Source: Prorocentrum cordatum (Eukaryota > Sar > Dinophyceae > Prorocentrales > Prorocentraceae). From it: DNA of 64,000 nt. The DNA lies in assembly GCA_963575745.1 (NCBI GenBank), contig CAUYUJ010020282.1:180315-244314 (forward strand), written 5' to 3'. Below, piece after piece: positions 20,481-31,360 of this stretch. Made by a program: the position numbers and the translations under genes. Numbering within the stretch: the first letter of the stretch is position 1; each line of letters begins with the position of its first letter. Under the pieces are notes generated by a model, which was given only the letters and a program-made list of their open reading frames with translations, had not been told where the DNA came from and did no database searches.

Positions 20481-21815
20481 GCCCAGAGGAGGATGGCCAA
20501 GAGTGCCAGCTCCCAAGACATTCTTTCGCCTCGGCTAACTTTTCGATGGTCTCTGGGCCCAGAGAGCGACCCTGGACGCTGAACAACAAGAAACGCTCGT
20601 CGTGATTTCGTCGTGCGACGCCCAGAAGTCTGCGCCCCTCCTGGTGTCTCCATGGGTCCGCCGGCGTCCCCGCGGATACGACTGGAGAGGCCTTCCGAAG
20701 CCATACCAAAACATAGCATTGAAAACAACCCCATCCTCGCTCCTCCTCCATACCCTGCGAAACTGTTCTCCTCAACCCTGTGTTCGAAACCTCGCTCCTC
20801 GATCCTTGCCCCCCGCTTCCCCCTGGGAGGGCGGGGCCTGTGCTAACGCGGCTTCTGGAAGCCCACGGAGGCTTCTGGAAGCTTCTGGGGGCCTCCGTGG
20901 ACTTCTAGAGGCCTCTGGAGTTCAGCAACAAAAACAAAAACATCCCAAAACCTGGCTCCTCGATCCTCTCCCCTCCGCCTCCTCCATCCGAGCTGCCCTA
21001 AACCTCGCTCCTCGATCTCACCACACATGGAGAGCGATCCTCGCTCCCTCGTCCCTCATCCCCAACACCGAAAACTCGCTCCTCCTCCCGCCCCAAACCG
21101 CGCTCCTCGACGAGGCGCAGCTGCTGGAAAAAACAGCCCGTCCAGAGGTCTGGCTGGGGAGGCCGCCGAATGTGTCCAGAGGCCTCGCCAAGACCGTTTC
21201 AAGCCCTCGGCCCTCGCCCCTCGACCGTCCTTGATGGACCCCTTGGATCCTGGACACGTCTTGGAGTGCTGTCAGGCTTCTTTTGTGATCCCCTTGAGGC
21301 CCGGAGGTAGAGCGTCGACTGGCGCTGCGGACGCCAGAGCAATACACCGTCTCTCGTCTCTCGCAGCCGCTGGGGATCACGGCCTCAGGGCAGGGCCGGA
21401 GATGGCCAGATCGACCTGCTGATGTTTTTTCGCCTCGGCACCCTATGCACAATTCGTTTCGCTGTGGCCCAGCGCTTGCTGCGACCGACTCGCGCGTTCG
21501 CCAAATCCGCGAACAAAGCAAGAATCTTGGTTTCGAGAAGCTCCTCGATACCACCCCCTTCCCCCTCTGGAAAGGAGGGGTCTACCATACGCCCTTCGGC
21601 GCGTCGGCGCTGCATGCTCCCATGCGAATGCGAAAAACTGCTCGATTGGCAAGAGCGCGCGCCCCATCATCACCATATGCTCGAAGAGCGTGTGAATGCA
21701 GTTGTGCACGGCGGGCTCGTGTCTCTTGACGACCTCGACTTTGGCCTCTGACACCGCGTTGATTTCTCAGTCTAGAACGATCGGCGGTCTCTCGATCGCC
21801 AGATCGCTCTACATT
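20481..21815. other. Intergenic with TCGCTCCTCGATCC repeats
   Basis: AACCTCGCTCCTCGATCCT and shortened versions recur at about 20788, 20963, 21002 and 21070-21105. GGCTTCTGGAAGC-type words repeat at 20850-20920. No convincing gene; short frames on both strands lack motifs. Confidence 0.45.
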
Positions 21816-21955
21816 TCGGGGATTTTCTGACCCTGGTCAATCCAGACCTGGGTCAATCAGGCCTTGCAGGATCCTGCAAGATCCTGCAGGATCCTGCACC
21901 CAAGCCCAGGTCAATGCGACCCTGGCCCTGCAGGATCCTGCAAGATTCGGCGCTC
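21816..21955. repeat. GCAGGATCCTGC palindrome cluster
   Basis: Six or so copies of TGCAGGATCCTGCA or TGCAAGATCCTGCAGG occur within 140 bp, mixed with the words GACCCTGGTCAAT, GACCTGGGTCAAT and CCAGGTCAATGCGACCCTGG. Each GCAGGATCCTGC is a perfect 12-bp palindrome. The function is unknown. Confidence 0.65.
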
Positions 21956-22159
21956 TGGCTGACCCCCGCTTGCATTGACCCCCGTCTCAAGGCTCCCAAA
22001 CACTGGCCGATCCTGGGCCTCCAGCGGCGTGCAGCGCCCGGGACGCCCTCGGCGGGGCCGCTGCCGCGCCGACAGGGCACGAGCCTACCGCAGCCCACTT
22101 CCAATCTGGGAGCGGAGGGCGAAGCCCCGGACCCCTCCCAGGGCCCATCCCACCCTCCA

Positions 22160-22412
22160 CATCCTCCTCCCCCTCCTCCTCCTCCTCCTCCTCCTCCTCC
22201 TCCTCCTCCTCCTCGTCCTCGTCGTCGTCCTCCTCCTCCTCCTCCTCCTCCTCCCTCCTCCCTCCTGCCTCCTCCTCTCCTCCTCCTCCTCCTCCTCCTC
22301 CTTCCTCCTCCTCCTTCCTCCTCCTCCTCCTTCCTCCTCCTCTTCCTCCTCCTCCTCCTCCTCTTGCTACTCCCTCCTTCTTTTCTTCCTCCTCCTCCTC
22401 CTCCTCCTCCAT
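22160..22412. repeat. (CCT)n microsatellite
   Basis: Imperfect CCTCCT/CTTCCT tract, polypyrimidine on the plus strand. Confidence 0.9.
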
Positions 22413-23045
22413 CATGTCTTTAGCCTCAGACCTCGGGACAGATCACGCGACGCGCCCCACGAGTCACGCGACGGGCCATTTTCCGGCAGTGCTCCCGCGG
22501 CCCGAAAACGGCCCCCGTGGTCCGAAGGAGACAGAGGGCCTCCCCGAACCCGGAGCCTCGAGCCTGCCCGCCCTGCCTGCTGGCCAGGACCACTGCTGGG
22601 CCACCTCGGACCCCCAGACGGCTCCGAGCCACACGCTCGTACAACGCGGGGGTGCAATTGCTCAGCCCGCTCCCCCCGGGGGGCGGCGGGCGACGCCTGC
22701 GCCAACGCCGCCAGGGCGAGGCCCCACAGCTGCCGCCGGCAGGCCGCGGACAGGAGCGCCGCCGTGGCAGCGGCTGGCGCCTCCGGCGGCATGCGGGCCC
22801 CCCTGCGCGCGCGCGCGCGTCGGGGCGCTGCTGCCGCGGTTCGCAGGCCGCCGACGACGACGCCGACGTCGGCGGTGGTGACGCCAACGCCGCTGCACGC
22901 GCCGCCTACGACAACGGCTTCCCCTTCGGGGGTGGGTGGGTGTCCCTCCCCCTCCCCCTCCCCCCCCCCCCTCGGTTTGGGCGGGGGCATTGAACAGCAG
23001 TCAGAACGCCCAAGTTGACCTCAACAAAAATGCAAACCACGATGA
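22413..23045. other. GC-rich intergenic sequence
   Basis: Very GC-rich and open in all frames, which is expected at this composition. Translations are Ala/Arg/Pro-rich on both strands and no domain is recognised. A C-rich run lies at 22938-22973. Confidence 0.4.
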
Positions 23046-23400
23046 TTTTGAGCCGAATCAGAACGCCCAAGATGGCTCCCAAGTTTTGGGTCCACTTTGG
23101 CTTCCTGGGAGCGGGCGAACGCAATTCACGCCCCCGTGCCTCCTTTTTCGATCAAAAGCTTCCAAGATGGTTCCAATATGGTTCCAAGACAACCCGAAAA
23201 GCCGCCGAAAGAGGGCCAAGAGGGCCATGCCCAAGAGGCGCCCAAGATGCACCCAAGAGGCCCCCCAGAGACCCTCGCGAGGCCCCTAAAAGGCTCCCAA
23301 GAAGTCCCCAGAGGCCCCCAAGAGGCCCCCAGGCGCACCCAAGAGGCCTCCAAGAGGCACCCAAGAGGCCTCTGGATCACAGAGGCCCCCCAAGCGCCCA
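23046..23400. repeat. Fragment of the CCAAGA(C/T)GGCC array
   Basis: Units GCCCAAGATGGCTCCC, CCAAGATGGTTCCAATATGG and CCCAAGAGGCCCCC, as in the large array, with diverged spacing. Confidence 0.65.
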
Positions 23401-23449
23401 ACACGATGCCGCGCTCCTCCGATAAGGGCAGCTCCCCTGGGCATCGTGA

Positions 23450-23853
23450 CTGGATGGGCTGGTGGGGGTATTTTTGGTCAACAGGCTCGCGAGGCGGGTC
23501 GAAAGCCGTCCGAACACTAGTCGGGCCGCGACTAGGCAGCAGGAGAAGAAAGGCAAGCGAAGCGAGCGAGCGGGCAGCCACTCAGAAGAAAAGCCAAAAC
23601 AGATACTCCCAAACCCAGTGGCGTGGAAATCCCGTTGGCGACCAGCAAGTAAACGCAGCCCAAATGGCGCGGCGGCGCGACCATGAACACGCAGAGGTCG
23701 ATCGCTCGGTGTGAGTCAGACAGACAACACCGTCAGAGACGAACTAGACCGACGGGCACACCTGGACGACATCCGACTGGTGGAGGTACTTTTGGTCAAC
23801 GGCCTCGTGAGGCGGTTCAAAATTCGTCCAAACTCTAGTGGTGGGGGCACGCT
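23450..23853. repeat. Direct repeat pair of about 76 bp
   Basis: GGTATTTTTGGTCAACAGGC, CGCGAGGCGGGTCGAAA and CGTCCGAACACTAGT at 23467-23522 correspond to GGTACTTTTGGTCAACGGCC, CGTGAGGCGGTTCAAAA and CGTCCAAACTCTAGT at 23785-23842. The spacing is about 320 bp. No gene is supported between them. Confidence 0.65.
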
Positions 23854-24179
23854 AAACGTTAAGAGTTCGCCTCGGTTCGGCTCTCCATGGAAGTGCCAAC
23901 TATGTTGATGTAAACTGGCGGAATGCCGCTCCCATGAAAATGACACTCCAGCAGGAAGGAGGGTGACGGAGAAAGGGGGAGGAGGAAGAGGGAGGTGGAG
24001 GGCGGCGACTTCGAATACAGTCAGGGCACACCGAGACCGAATTATTATTGCAACGACCATTCGAAAAACGCGCTGTCTTACGGCTTGTGCGGGGGGATGC
24101 ACAGGCCGGCCGGAATAACTTTCTCTGGGGCATAACCGAAGAGGCGCGCAGTGAAAACATACGATAGAGCTCCGTTCAG

Positions 24180-24512
24180 TCAGGTGTTTGCTCTGCGACC
24201 TTTGCAGAACGAGCATCTTCTCCAAACAGAGCAGCACGAGAGGAACAGCTTCCACAAAAGGCTGCGGATGAGCATGTACTGCGTCTCGCTCTTCGCCTCC
24301 GCATCAGTGCAAGCCTTGTGGTATGCTCGATCCTTTTCAGCGGCATGAATCAAATGATGGGCCCACACTGGGACAACACAAGAGAGGAACAAGATGTTGA
24401 GCACCACCTCGACGAGCACTGTGTGCTCATAATGCCACAAGTTCCTCTCAATCGTATGTCGGTTGACGAACAGCACCAAGTCGGTGTGTTCCCAACCTGC
24501 AGGGTGGGCCAA
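24180..24512 (-). CDS. Weak candidate ORF, 110 codons, unrecognised
   Basis: An open minus-strand frame reading through HTVLVEVVLNILFLSCVVPV, a possible membrane segment, and a Cys-rich end (FLSCCSVWRRCSFCKGR). It has no ATG near its start: the frame opens at TTG inside the 140-bp direct repeat described at 24478. No family is recognised. It may be an exon fragment or chance. The upstream 23854-24179 shows nothing identifiable. Confidence 0.15.
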   Translation of the reverse strand: MAHPAGWEHTDLVLFVNRHTIERNLWHYEHTVLVEVVLNILFLSCVVPVWAHHLIHAAEKDRAYHKACTDAEAKSETQYMLIRSLLWKLFLSCCSVWRRCSFCKGRRANT

Positions 24513-24622
24513 TCCAACTTTCTATGCGCTTCAATTTTGGCTCCGGCCGCAGCTGTTGGTGCACTGCGAATCGCTCTCGAGCAAGCTCACCCGAGTCGGT
24601 TTTCCGCTCGCACGGGTGCCTC
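24478..24622. repeat. 140-bp direct repeat, copy 1
   Basis: Contains CAATTTTGGCTCCGGCCGC, AGCTGTTGGTGCACTGCGAA and CGCTCGCACGGGTGCCTCCC. The second copy is at 24956-25103, about 478 bp away, with roughly 85 percent identity by eye. Between the copies, 24623-24955 contains another CACCCGAGTCGG word (24790) but no gene. Confidence 0.75.
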
Positions 24623-24955
24623 CCTCACGTTTGCCGTGTCTTGTCATGTCTTGCTCTCCTGTCTTGTCTCCCCTCCCTGCCGTTGCTGTTGCTCCCCCGT
24701 CCTTCTCAGAGGATATCGAACTCCTCGCAGTCTAGCTTTGTGCGCCGCCAGGCTTGGGCACGTCGGCCTCCGCCACTGTCGCTGTCGCCGTCACCCGAGT
24801 CGGTGGCCCTGATGAACGGGTGGCGGCGGCAGTGGCCGTGCTGAAACGCGCCCAGAGCCCAGCAAGACGCGAGGGTGCAAGCCCGATTCGTCTGGCTGAT
24901 GCTCTGGGGTCGGGGCCTGTGCTCAGGGGAGGCCGCACCACCGCTCGACGATGAG

Positions 24956-25103
24956 GTGTGCTCCGAACCTGCAGGGTGGGCCCATCCCATTTTCTGTGCG
25001 CTTCAGTTTTGGCTCCGGCCGCAGCTGTTGGTGCACTGCGAAGCGTCTTCGTGCCAGCTCACTCGAGTCGGTTTACCGCTCGCACGGGTGCCTCCCTCCC
25101 CCC
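24956..25103. repeat. 140-bp direct repeat, copy 2
   Basis: Homologous to 24478-24622, same orientation. The minus-strand candidate ORF 25059-25538 ends inside this copy, so the repeat would supply its last codons and stop. Confidence 0.75.
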
Positions 25104-25538
25104 CGACATGACCAGGCTGCCGAAGAGTACAAGCATCACGACACAGCTGGTGGGATCGACCTCCTCGTCGTGGCCGCCCCCCGATTGCCTCCTGTGAGCG
25201 CTGTCCTGCTCCGTAGTCGTGTCATCTCCAAGGTCAGAAACTTCGTGGCAGATATCGTGGGCGCCATCTCCATGGTCGCCACCTTTATGATCGCTATCTT
25301 CGTGGCCGTCGTCTGCATGACCCTCCTCAACTTCGCTGGTGTTGTTTGCATCATCATCCGCACCCTCGCTGGCGTGTGGGTCCTGAACTTCAGCGTGTGC
25401 GTCGTGTGCGCCAGCAATCTCCTCCAGATTAATCGTCGCCGCCAGCCCGAGCCCAGGCTTTGCAAACGGTTGCCCGACCAGCAGCACGACCAGCGCCAGC
25501 AGCGCCATAAGCGTCAGTCCGATCACAAGGCGCGCCAT
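25059..25538 (-). CDS. Candidate small membrane protein with Asp/His-rich loop (159 aa), unrecognised
   Basis: Starts at a true ATG (25538-25536) and ends in TGA. Residues 4-22 are hydrophobic (LVIGLTLMALLALVVLLVG), like a signal peptide or anchor. Residues 39-128 are very rich in Asp, Glu, His and Gly (for example HADDGHEDSDHKGGDHGDG) with a possible N-glycosylation site near residue 65. Residues 131-144 are again hydrophobic (SCVVMLVLFGSLVM). This layout suits an exported or membrane protein with a metal-binding or acidic loop, but that is inference. The opposite strand is also open and hydrophobic, no splice-site or promoter evidence is visible, and the 3' end lies in a repeat. It could be an exon or chance. 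Confidence 0.3.
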   Translation of the reverse strand: MARLVIGLTLMALLALVVLLVGQPFAKPGLGLAATINLEEIAGAHDAHAEVQDPHASEGADDDANNTSEVEEGHADDGHEDSDHKGGDHGDGAHDICHEVSDLGDDTTTEQDSAHRRQSGGGHDEEVDPTSCVVMLVLFGSLVMSGGREAPVRAVNRLE

Positions 25539-25639
25539 TGCGCCCGCATGAGGTGTCGAAGAACACAGTGAAACAAATTATTGTGACTGCACGGGTATGT
25601 CTGCCTGGCAGTAGCTCCTGTCGCGAAAACGAAGACGCA

Positions 25640-25734
25640 TGCACATAATATATATATATATATATGTATATATATATGTGTATATATGTATATGTATATA
25701 TGTATATGTATATGCGCATCTGTTCATTCAGTAC

Positions 25735-25774
<40 letters not shown>

Positions 25775-25830
25775 AAAGAGAGAGAGAGATAAAAAAGAAA
25801 GAGCGAGAGCGAGAGAGAGAGAGAGAGTCC
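25640..25830. repeat. TATG and (GA)n microsatellites
   Basis: (TA)n/(TATG)n at about 25647-25710 and (GA)n with AAAG interruptions at 25738-25828. Confidence 0.9.
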
Positions 25831-25940
25831 ACCAAAGTGCGTGGCTCTCAAAAACTAGCGCGGCTGGGTTGGTGCCCTCATAATGCAGTGTCGGTGTTAT
25901 GACTGGAAAATATCTTTTCTAACCAGTATTAAACATAACG

Positions 25941-27422
25941 CTACGTAGCACCCCGCAATTGCGGATAAGAGTGAGGGGGCGGGCGCGGGCGACGCGGGCG
26001 TCGTCGAGCCGGCAGACCTCGTGGCCCCCACCTTCCCTGTCGATGGCGCTCTTCTCCTCCTCCTCCTCCTTCTCCTCCTCCTCCTCCTCCTCTTCCTCGT
26101 CCTCGTCCTCATCGTCATCGTCATCCTCCTCCTCCACCTCGTCCTCCTCCTCCTCCTCCTCGTCCTCCTTCTCCTCTTCTTCCTCGTCCTCCCTCTCCCC
26201 CCCTCGTCCTTTCATCATCGTCCTCCCATAGTCGTCCTCCCCCTCATCGGCCTCCATCATCGTCCTCCCATTGTCGTCCATCATCATCATCCTCCCCCTC
26301 CTCCCCCTCCTCGTCCTCCTCCTCCCCCTCCTCCCCCTCCTCGTCCTCTTGCTCCACCTCCTTTTCTTTCTCCACATTTTCCTTACATCCTCTTTTCTTC
26401 CGCGTCCTCCTCGTCCCCTGTTTACTCTTCCTGCCTCACCCTCCTTTCCCAAGATAACTGCAACGCAATCTTTTTTTCCACTTTATGCTCCCCGACTTCT
26501 CTGATCAAGGCAACTCGCCAGGGCAAAGTTGCTGGACGGGCTGGTGTGGATGCGCGGGGCTTGAGGAGGTCCTTGCGGGCTCAGACGGCATGCAAAAATC
26601 CGCCGCCGCGCTTGTGCGGCATTGGTTTGTTCAGTGAACGTGGTTTGGGTCGCGGGTGGGTCGCGGGCTCTCCACCTCCACCTTGAAGGAATGCAAAAGC
26701 AGCCCGCCGCAGGCGCACAACACATTAGTTTGTACACTGAACGTGGTTTGGGTCGCGGGTGGGCCGCGGGTTCTCCACCGGGAACGAATGCAAAAGATGC
26801 CCGCCGCAGGCTGCGAAAAATGTGGTTTGTACCCTGAACGTGCTCGCGGGTGGGCCGCGGGCTCTCCACCGGAAACGAATGCAAAAGATGCCCGTCGCAG
26901 GCGCCGAAAACTGTGGTTTGTACCCTTAATGTGGTTTGGGTCGCGGGTTGGTCGCGAGTTGGTCACGGGGTGGGTCGCGGGCTCTCCACCTGGAAGGAAT
27001 GCAAAAAAAGCCCGCCGCAGGCGCCGAAAATGGTGGTTTGTACCTTGAACGTGGTTTGGGTCGAAGGTGGGTCGCGGGGTGGGTCGCGGGTGGGTCGCGG
27101 GTGGGTCGCGGGTGGGTCGCGGGTGGGTCGCGGGGTGGGCCGCGGGCTGGTCGCGGGGTGGGTCGCGGGGTGGGTCGCGGGGTGGGTCGCGGGGTGGGTC
27201 GCGGGGTGGTCGCGGGGTGGGTCGCGGGGTGGGTCGCGGGTGGGTCGCGGGTGGGTCGCGGGGTGGGTCGCGGGTTGGGTCGCGGGTGGGTCGCGGGGCG
27301 GGTTGCGGGTGGGACGACGACAACAAACAACAACAAACAACAACGAGAATCCGCACCGCGGAATTCCACTTCAGCCATGCACCCAGGGACAGTGAATGAC
27401 CGTTCGGCCCCCTCACTCTGAC
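25941..27422. repeat. 1.48-kb dispersed element, copy A
   Basis: Begins CTACGTAGCACCCCGCAATT with the perfect palindrome CCGCAATTGCGG at 25953-25964. It contains a CTC/TCG-rich tract (26048-26370), then units of about 100 bp carrying GAACGTGGTTTGGGTCGCGG and GCAAAAGATGCCCGCCGCAG, then about 25 copies of GGGTGGGTCGCGG (27060-27310), an AACAACAAAC tail and a unique end at CCCCTCACTCTGAC. Copy B at 31449-32928 is nearly identical; a shortened relative lies at 62302-62702. Long Arg/Pro/Gly frames follow the repeat and are not genes. Confidence 0.85.
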
Positions 27423-28640
27423 AAGTCTGGATGCACTGTACTTGCATCTTTTTACCTGCCGTCCATGTTTTCGTTGGGCTTGCCCCTTGTCGTGGATGGG
27501 GGCTCCCAAATGGCGGCGCGTCGTGATCATTGGGCAACTGGCTGATTTGTTTCTTCGGATGGCCCACTTCCATATCCTCTTTAGTCGGGGATACGTGAGA
27601 CTCAGATACGGGGCACTCGGGTTGGCCTGACGCAGCCATCATGAAAATGACGAGACTCAAACGACGCGAACTCCCACTGCAAACATCCCATGAAAACTGG
27701 ACCGTCAAAATCCAGGACGCGCTCGTCAAAAAACGTCGGCAATCCCGAGTTCCGGCTTACTCGAGTCTTGCGCATCCCCGTTTCAGATGCGTCGATACCC
27801 AACAAGCGACCCAAATTCGTCTGGCCTGTGGGTTGGCTGCGTACGCGCGTTTTCTCCCGCTTATTGAAATAACCGTCAAGGCGTGCCCGCGTCGAGCGAG
27901 CGCCCGCGCTGCGACAAAACGTATTTGCCGCTCTCTCTTTTTTATATAAAAGGAATGGAGAATCGCGTGAATATGAAAAACAAAAGCAGTCTGAAAACAA
28001 AGCGTCGCAACATACAGCACAACAAACACTATTATCACCAGTTGCTATTTCTACATTCAAAGAGATCGTGTGGTTTTTAAGTTCTAATTCTACCGACCAC
28101 GTCGGTACAATTGGAGTCGACAGCTGTCCGGTGTACGCGCTTCTTGACCCAATGTCCCCCTCGCCTGGAGTCCACCAGCTCTGTGAGCTATCCAGTGCGG
28201 CGGTGCGACGACAACGCCGCAAGTCCGGTGCTTTCGGGCATGCAGCGCGGAAGCCTAAGCGCCTGGGCGCGGGACAAATCCTGAGGGGCTCACCAAAGAA
28301 AAACGCCGCTTTCTTAGGCCTCCTCCTCCTCGTCCTCTTTCTGCTTGATCCTTCCTCTTCGCTCCCCTCCCTCCTTCTCCCTCTTCTCTCTTACTATGAA
28401 CGAGATTCGGCTTCTCTCTTACCATGAACGAGATAAGCGACCAGCTTCCCAAGCCTTCTCCTCCTTCCTTCCTCTCTCCCTCCCACTCCTTTTTCCGACC
28501 TTACGGGTGAAAAGCCAGTCTCCTGAGCCTCCTTTCTCCAACCAGAAAACACAAACACATCCGAAGCCTCCTTGTCTTTCTCCATCCTCCTTCTTTGCTC
28601 GCTCTCTCTTCCCCTCCCTCCTGAGGGGCAACGATAGGGG
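27423..28640. other. Intergenic, no gene seen
   Basis: Mixed sequence with an AT-richer part at 27940-28080. Frames of 60-200 codons on both strands have no motif. CT-rich sequence lies at 28320-28400, and two copies of ACTATGAACGAGATTCGGCT / ACCATGAACGAGATAAGCGA at 28391-28440. CCTGGGCGCGGGACAAATCC at 28262 resembles CCTGGGCGCGGCAAATCCTT near 401. Confidence 0.4.
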
Positions 28641-29004
28641 GGGCCTGGCATAGGGGGGGATGCATCGACCTGGAATCGGCGATACATCGCCGATAGATCG
28701 GCGATCGGCCTCCGATAGTGAATCCGCACCTTCCTGGGCAGGTTGGGGCCATCGGGCCCCTGTCGGCGATCAGTGGGCGATTGGGAGTCGAGTCCTCCCC
28801 TGTGCCCCCCCCCCGCCCCTATCGTTGCCCCCGGACCTTCCCCCCCCCCTGCATCTTCCACTCCACCCGAAAGCGGCACTGAAGCTCGCTAACTTCCGCC
28901 TCTTGCAGTCCGCAGCCGTGCCCCTGGGCACGCGGAGGCGCGCTGGAATGCCGAGGGCTGTCTGGCGGGGCATTGCGGAAGGGGCCCAGGGACACGCAAC
29001 ACAC
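28641..29004. other. Intergenic with ATCGGCGAT palindromes
   Basis: ATCGGCGATACATCGCCGAT (28675-28694) is a near-perfect palindrome, followed by AGATCGGCGATCGGCC and later GTCGGCGATCAGTGGGCGAT. Related words occur at 51280-51309 and 52110-52130. No gene. Confidence 0.5.
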
Positions 29005-29160
29005 CAATGAATGAGCACACACAAATCTCAGTATTCCTCCTATTTCCAGTGTTTTCGGGGTTTTCGTCTTCCCCCGCACTTCCTATATTTTCCGATACCT
29101 TCCTGGGAATCGATGATTTATTGTGTCTGTGTGCTTTTTCCCCTCCTGAATTGTAATCTT
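29005..29160 (+). repeat. 155-bp dispersed repeat, copy 1
   Basis: ACACACAAATCTCAGTATTC, GTTTTCGTCTTCCCCC, TTCCTGGGAATCGATGATTT and TTTTTCCCCTCCTGAAT correspond in order to sequence at 43440-43590, where the repeat interrupts the LINE-B endonuclease. Both copies are AT-rich islands in GC-rich surroundings. Confidence 0.7.
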
Positions 29161-29589
29161 CTCAAGCACCCCCCCTCGCCGCCGCCTTGCGCGCGCCCGC
29201 CCGCGAAGGCGGCCGGGCGCGACCATCAGGGGCTTGTTTTCCACTGGCCTGGGTCAGGGGCTGCGGCTGGCAGGCCGGTGGCTTGGGAGACTAGGGGCCT
29301 CCAGGTCACCTGAAAATCCTCGGAGGCCTCTGAGCATCTCAGAGGCGTGTGGAGGCGGTCTTTTGGTAGCTTCTCTTGTTAGCGTCTGTCTGTCCTGGGG
29401 GGCAGGATTTGTCCGCCCAGCTTTGCGTGTACAGCAAGCAGCAGCGGACTCGTGGCAACACCAAGGGAGACCCCCTCCTCTACTCGCACTTCGCCGCATG
29501 CACCGGCCCCCTCCCGATGCCAGAACCCTTGGCAAAATGCGACAGGCTCGCACTCCAGAGGCCACACTCCTTAGCGAACTGCAACAAAC
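29161..29589. other. Intergenic, no gene seen
   Basis: GC-rich sequence with CCTCGGAGGCCTCTGAG and CTCAGAGGCGTGTGGAGG words at 29318-29358. No domain in any frame. Confidence 0.4.
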
Positions 29590-29930
29590 TCGCGCTCCCG
29601 AAGGACGGCCCAAGATGGCCCCCCAACGACCCAATGTGACCTCAAGACGGCCCAAGATGGCGCCCAAGAGGCCTTCGAGACGTTCCAAGAGAGCCCTAAG
29701 AGCCTTCTCAAGAGGCCCTCGATAGGCATGTGTTGTTACGGTTTCCCGAGGTTTGTCGAGCCCTCGCCTTTTCGAACTTCCGACGTCCCAAGACGGCCTA
29801 GGAGGCCCCCAAGAGAATCCCAAGACGGCTGAAGAGGCCCCCAAGAGGGCCCCAAGACGGCCCAAGATGGCTCCAAGACGGCCCAAGGGGCGCCCAAGAC
29901 AGCGCGGCCCTGCTCCGAGGGCGCCCGGGC
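29590..29930. repeat. Fragment of the CCAAGA(C/T)GGCC array
   Basis: GGCCCAAGATGGCCCCCCAA, AGACGGCCCAAGATGG and similar units. The spacer-like segment at 29738-29790 (GTTTGTCGAG, CCTCGCCTTTTCGAACTTCC) matches 16250-16275. Confidence 0.7.
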
Positions 29931-30599
29931 CCGCACCTGGCATGCTCCAGGACGGCCCCGAGTAGCCACCGGGCCGCGATCACTGGGCTGTGAGGGATAC
30001 CTGGACTTACTCGCCTGCGGCGAGGGGTGGGGGCCACTGGGGTCCACTGAGCCTCTGGGGTCAACGCGGCTTCTAGGGCCGGTCTCCGAGACACCCATGA
30101 GACACTCCAACTTTCCCTGTTATCTGCCTGGCTGACGAGCCGAACGCACCTATTGACGAAGTACATGCCCATGAGGAAACCATGGAGCCTCCAGTCAAGA
30201 CACTCTTCGGATGAGAGGCATGCCCAGGAGGAAACCGGAGAGTCTCCAGTCAAGACATCCACTGCGAGCGAAAGCGAAGTCACATACTCCACCCCTTCCT
30301 GGGACGGCTGACTCTCAGCTTTTCCTGCTTGTTCGACTCTTGAATTCGGCAGCCAAGCCACTCTTTGAGAGATTGGCAAGCTTCGGCTTCACTCTACCAG
30401 TCTCTTAAAAACTCCCTACACCCGCGGGGGCATTAAGCCGGCCTGTAGGCCAGCGACGCCCCAGCCATTCTGCGAGAGCTCTGGAAGGACAGGAGCAGGA
30501 TCAGCTGGCTAGGGTTGCCCACTGCCAGCACGATCAGCCTCTTCAAGGCGCTCCTGCACTCCAGCGGCACTCTTGGCCCTCAGAGGCGCCCCCCCGAGT
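29931..30599. other. Intergenic, no gene seen
   Basis: Contains an imperfect duplication: CATGCCCATGAGGAAACCATGGAGCCTCCAGTCAAGACACTC (30164 onward, in part) against CATGCCCAGGAGGAAACCGG and AGTCTCCAGTCAAGACATCC (30219-30260). No coding signal. Confidence 0.4.
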
Positions 30600-31325
30600 T
30601 GCTGGGTTAGGGCCTCCTTCGAGGGTTCGCACGGGGGCCAAGAGGGGGACCCCCCAAGTAGTCCTCGAAAGTGGCGACAGTTTGGTAGTTTGCAGCCCCA
30701 CGGAGATGGTGAGCTCGAATCGGAGTATGCGTAAGGCTCCACTTTGCTGGGCCCCCCAGGGGTGCCCTCGAAAGTGGCGACATGTTCGCAGATCGCAGCC
30801 CACCAGGGATGGCGAGGTCTAGTCTGAATCTGGGTAAGACGCCACTGTGCTGGACCCCTCAGTAGCCCTTGAAAGTAGGGACAGTTTCGAAATTCGCAGA
30901 CCCACAGGGATGGCGAGGTCTCACATGAGTCCGCGTATGACGTCACTGTGCTGCCCCCCCCCACCAACAGCCCTTGGAAGTGGCGCCAGTTTCGCAAATC
31001 GCAGCCCCCCCAGGGATGGCGAGGTCTAATCTGAATCTGGGTAGGGCTTCCACTGTGTTGCCCCACCCAACAGGCCTCGAAACTGGCGACAGTGTCGCAG
31101 GGTGCAGCCCCCCAAGGATGGCGAAGTCTAATCCGAGTCTGGCTAAGACCTATGCTGGGACCCCCCCCAGGGATGCCATCGAAAGTGGCGGCAGTTCAGT
31201 TTCGCAGATCGCAGCCCCCAAGAGATGGTGAGGTCTAACCTGAGTCTGGATATTACCCCTCTGTGCTGCCCCCCCCCAGCAGCCCTCGAACGTGGCGACA
31301 GTTTTGCAGATCGCAGCCCCCCACA
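30600..31325. repeat. Satellite with units of about 101-107 bp, about 7 copies
   Basis: The phase marker GGATGGCGAGGTCT and variants occur at about 30709, 30811, 30912, 31018, 31120 and 31227. Each unit also contains CTGAATCTGGGTAAGAC, CCCTCGAAAGTGGCGACAG and TTTCGCAGATCGCAGCCCCC. Units differ by 10-20 percent, so the array is not recently homogenised. A (GA)n run at 31327-31361 follows. Nothing else identifiable to 31448. Confidence 0.85.

Positions 31326-31360
<35 letters not shown>

Noticed and set aside
24525-24545. CAATTTTGGCTCCGG resembling the spliced-leader core
   Set aside because: Match is limited to about ten bases and both copies belong to the 140-bp direct repeat.
26631-27530. 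Arg/Pro/Thr-rich minus-strand frame of 299 codons and its twin near 32133
   Set aside because: Arises from GGGTGGGTCGCGG repeats; the plus strand is equally open.
30600-31325. CRISPR-like array of regularly spaced repeats
   Set aside because: Whole units are repeated with no unique spacers, the context is eukaryotic, and no cas-like gene is present.
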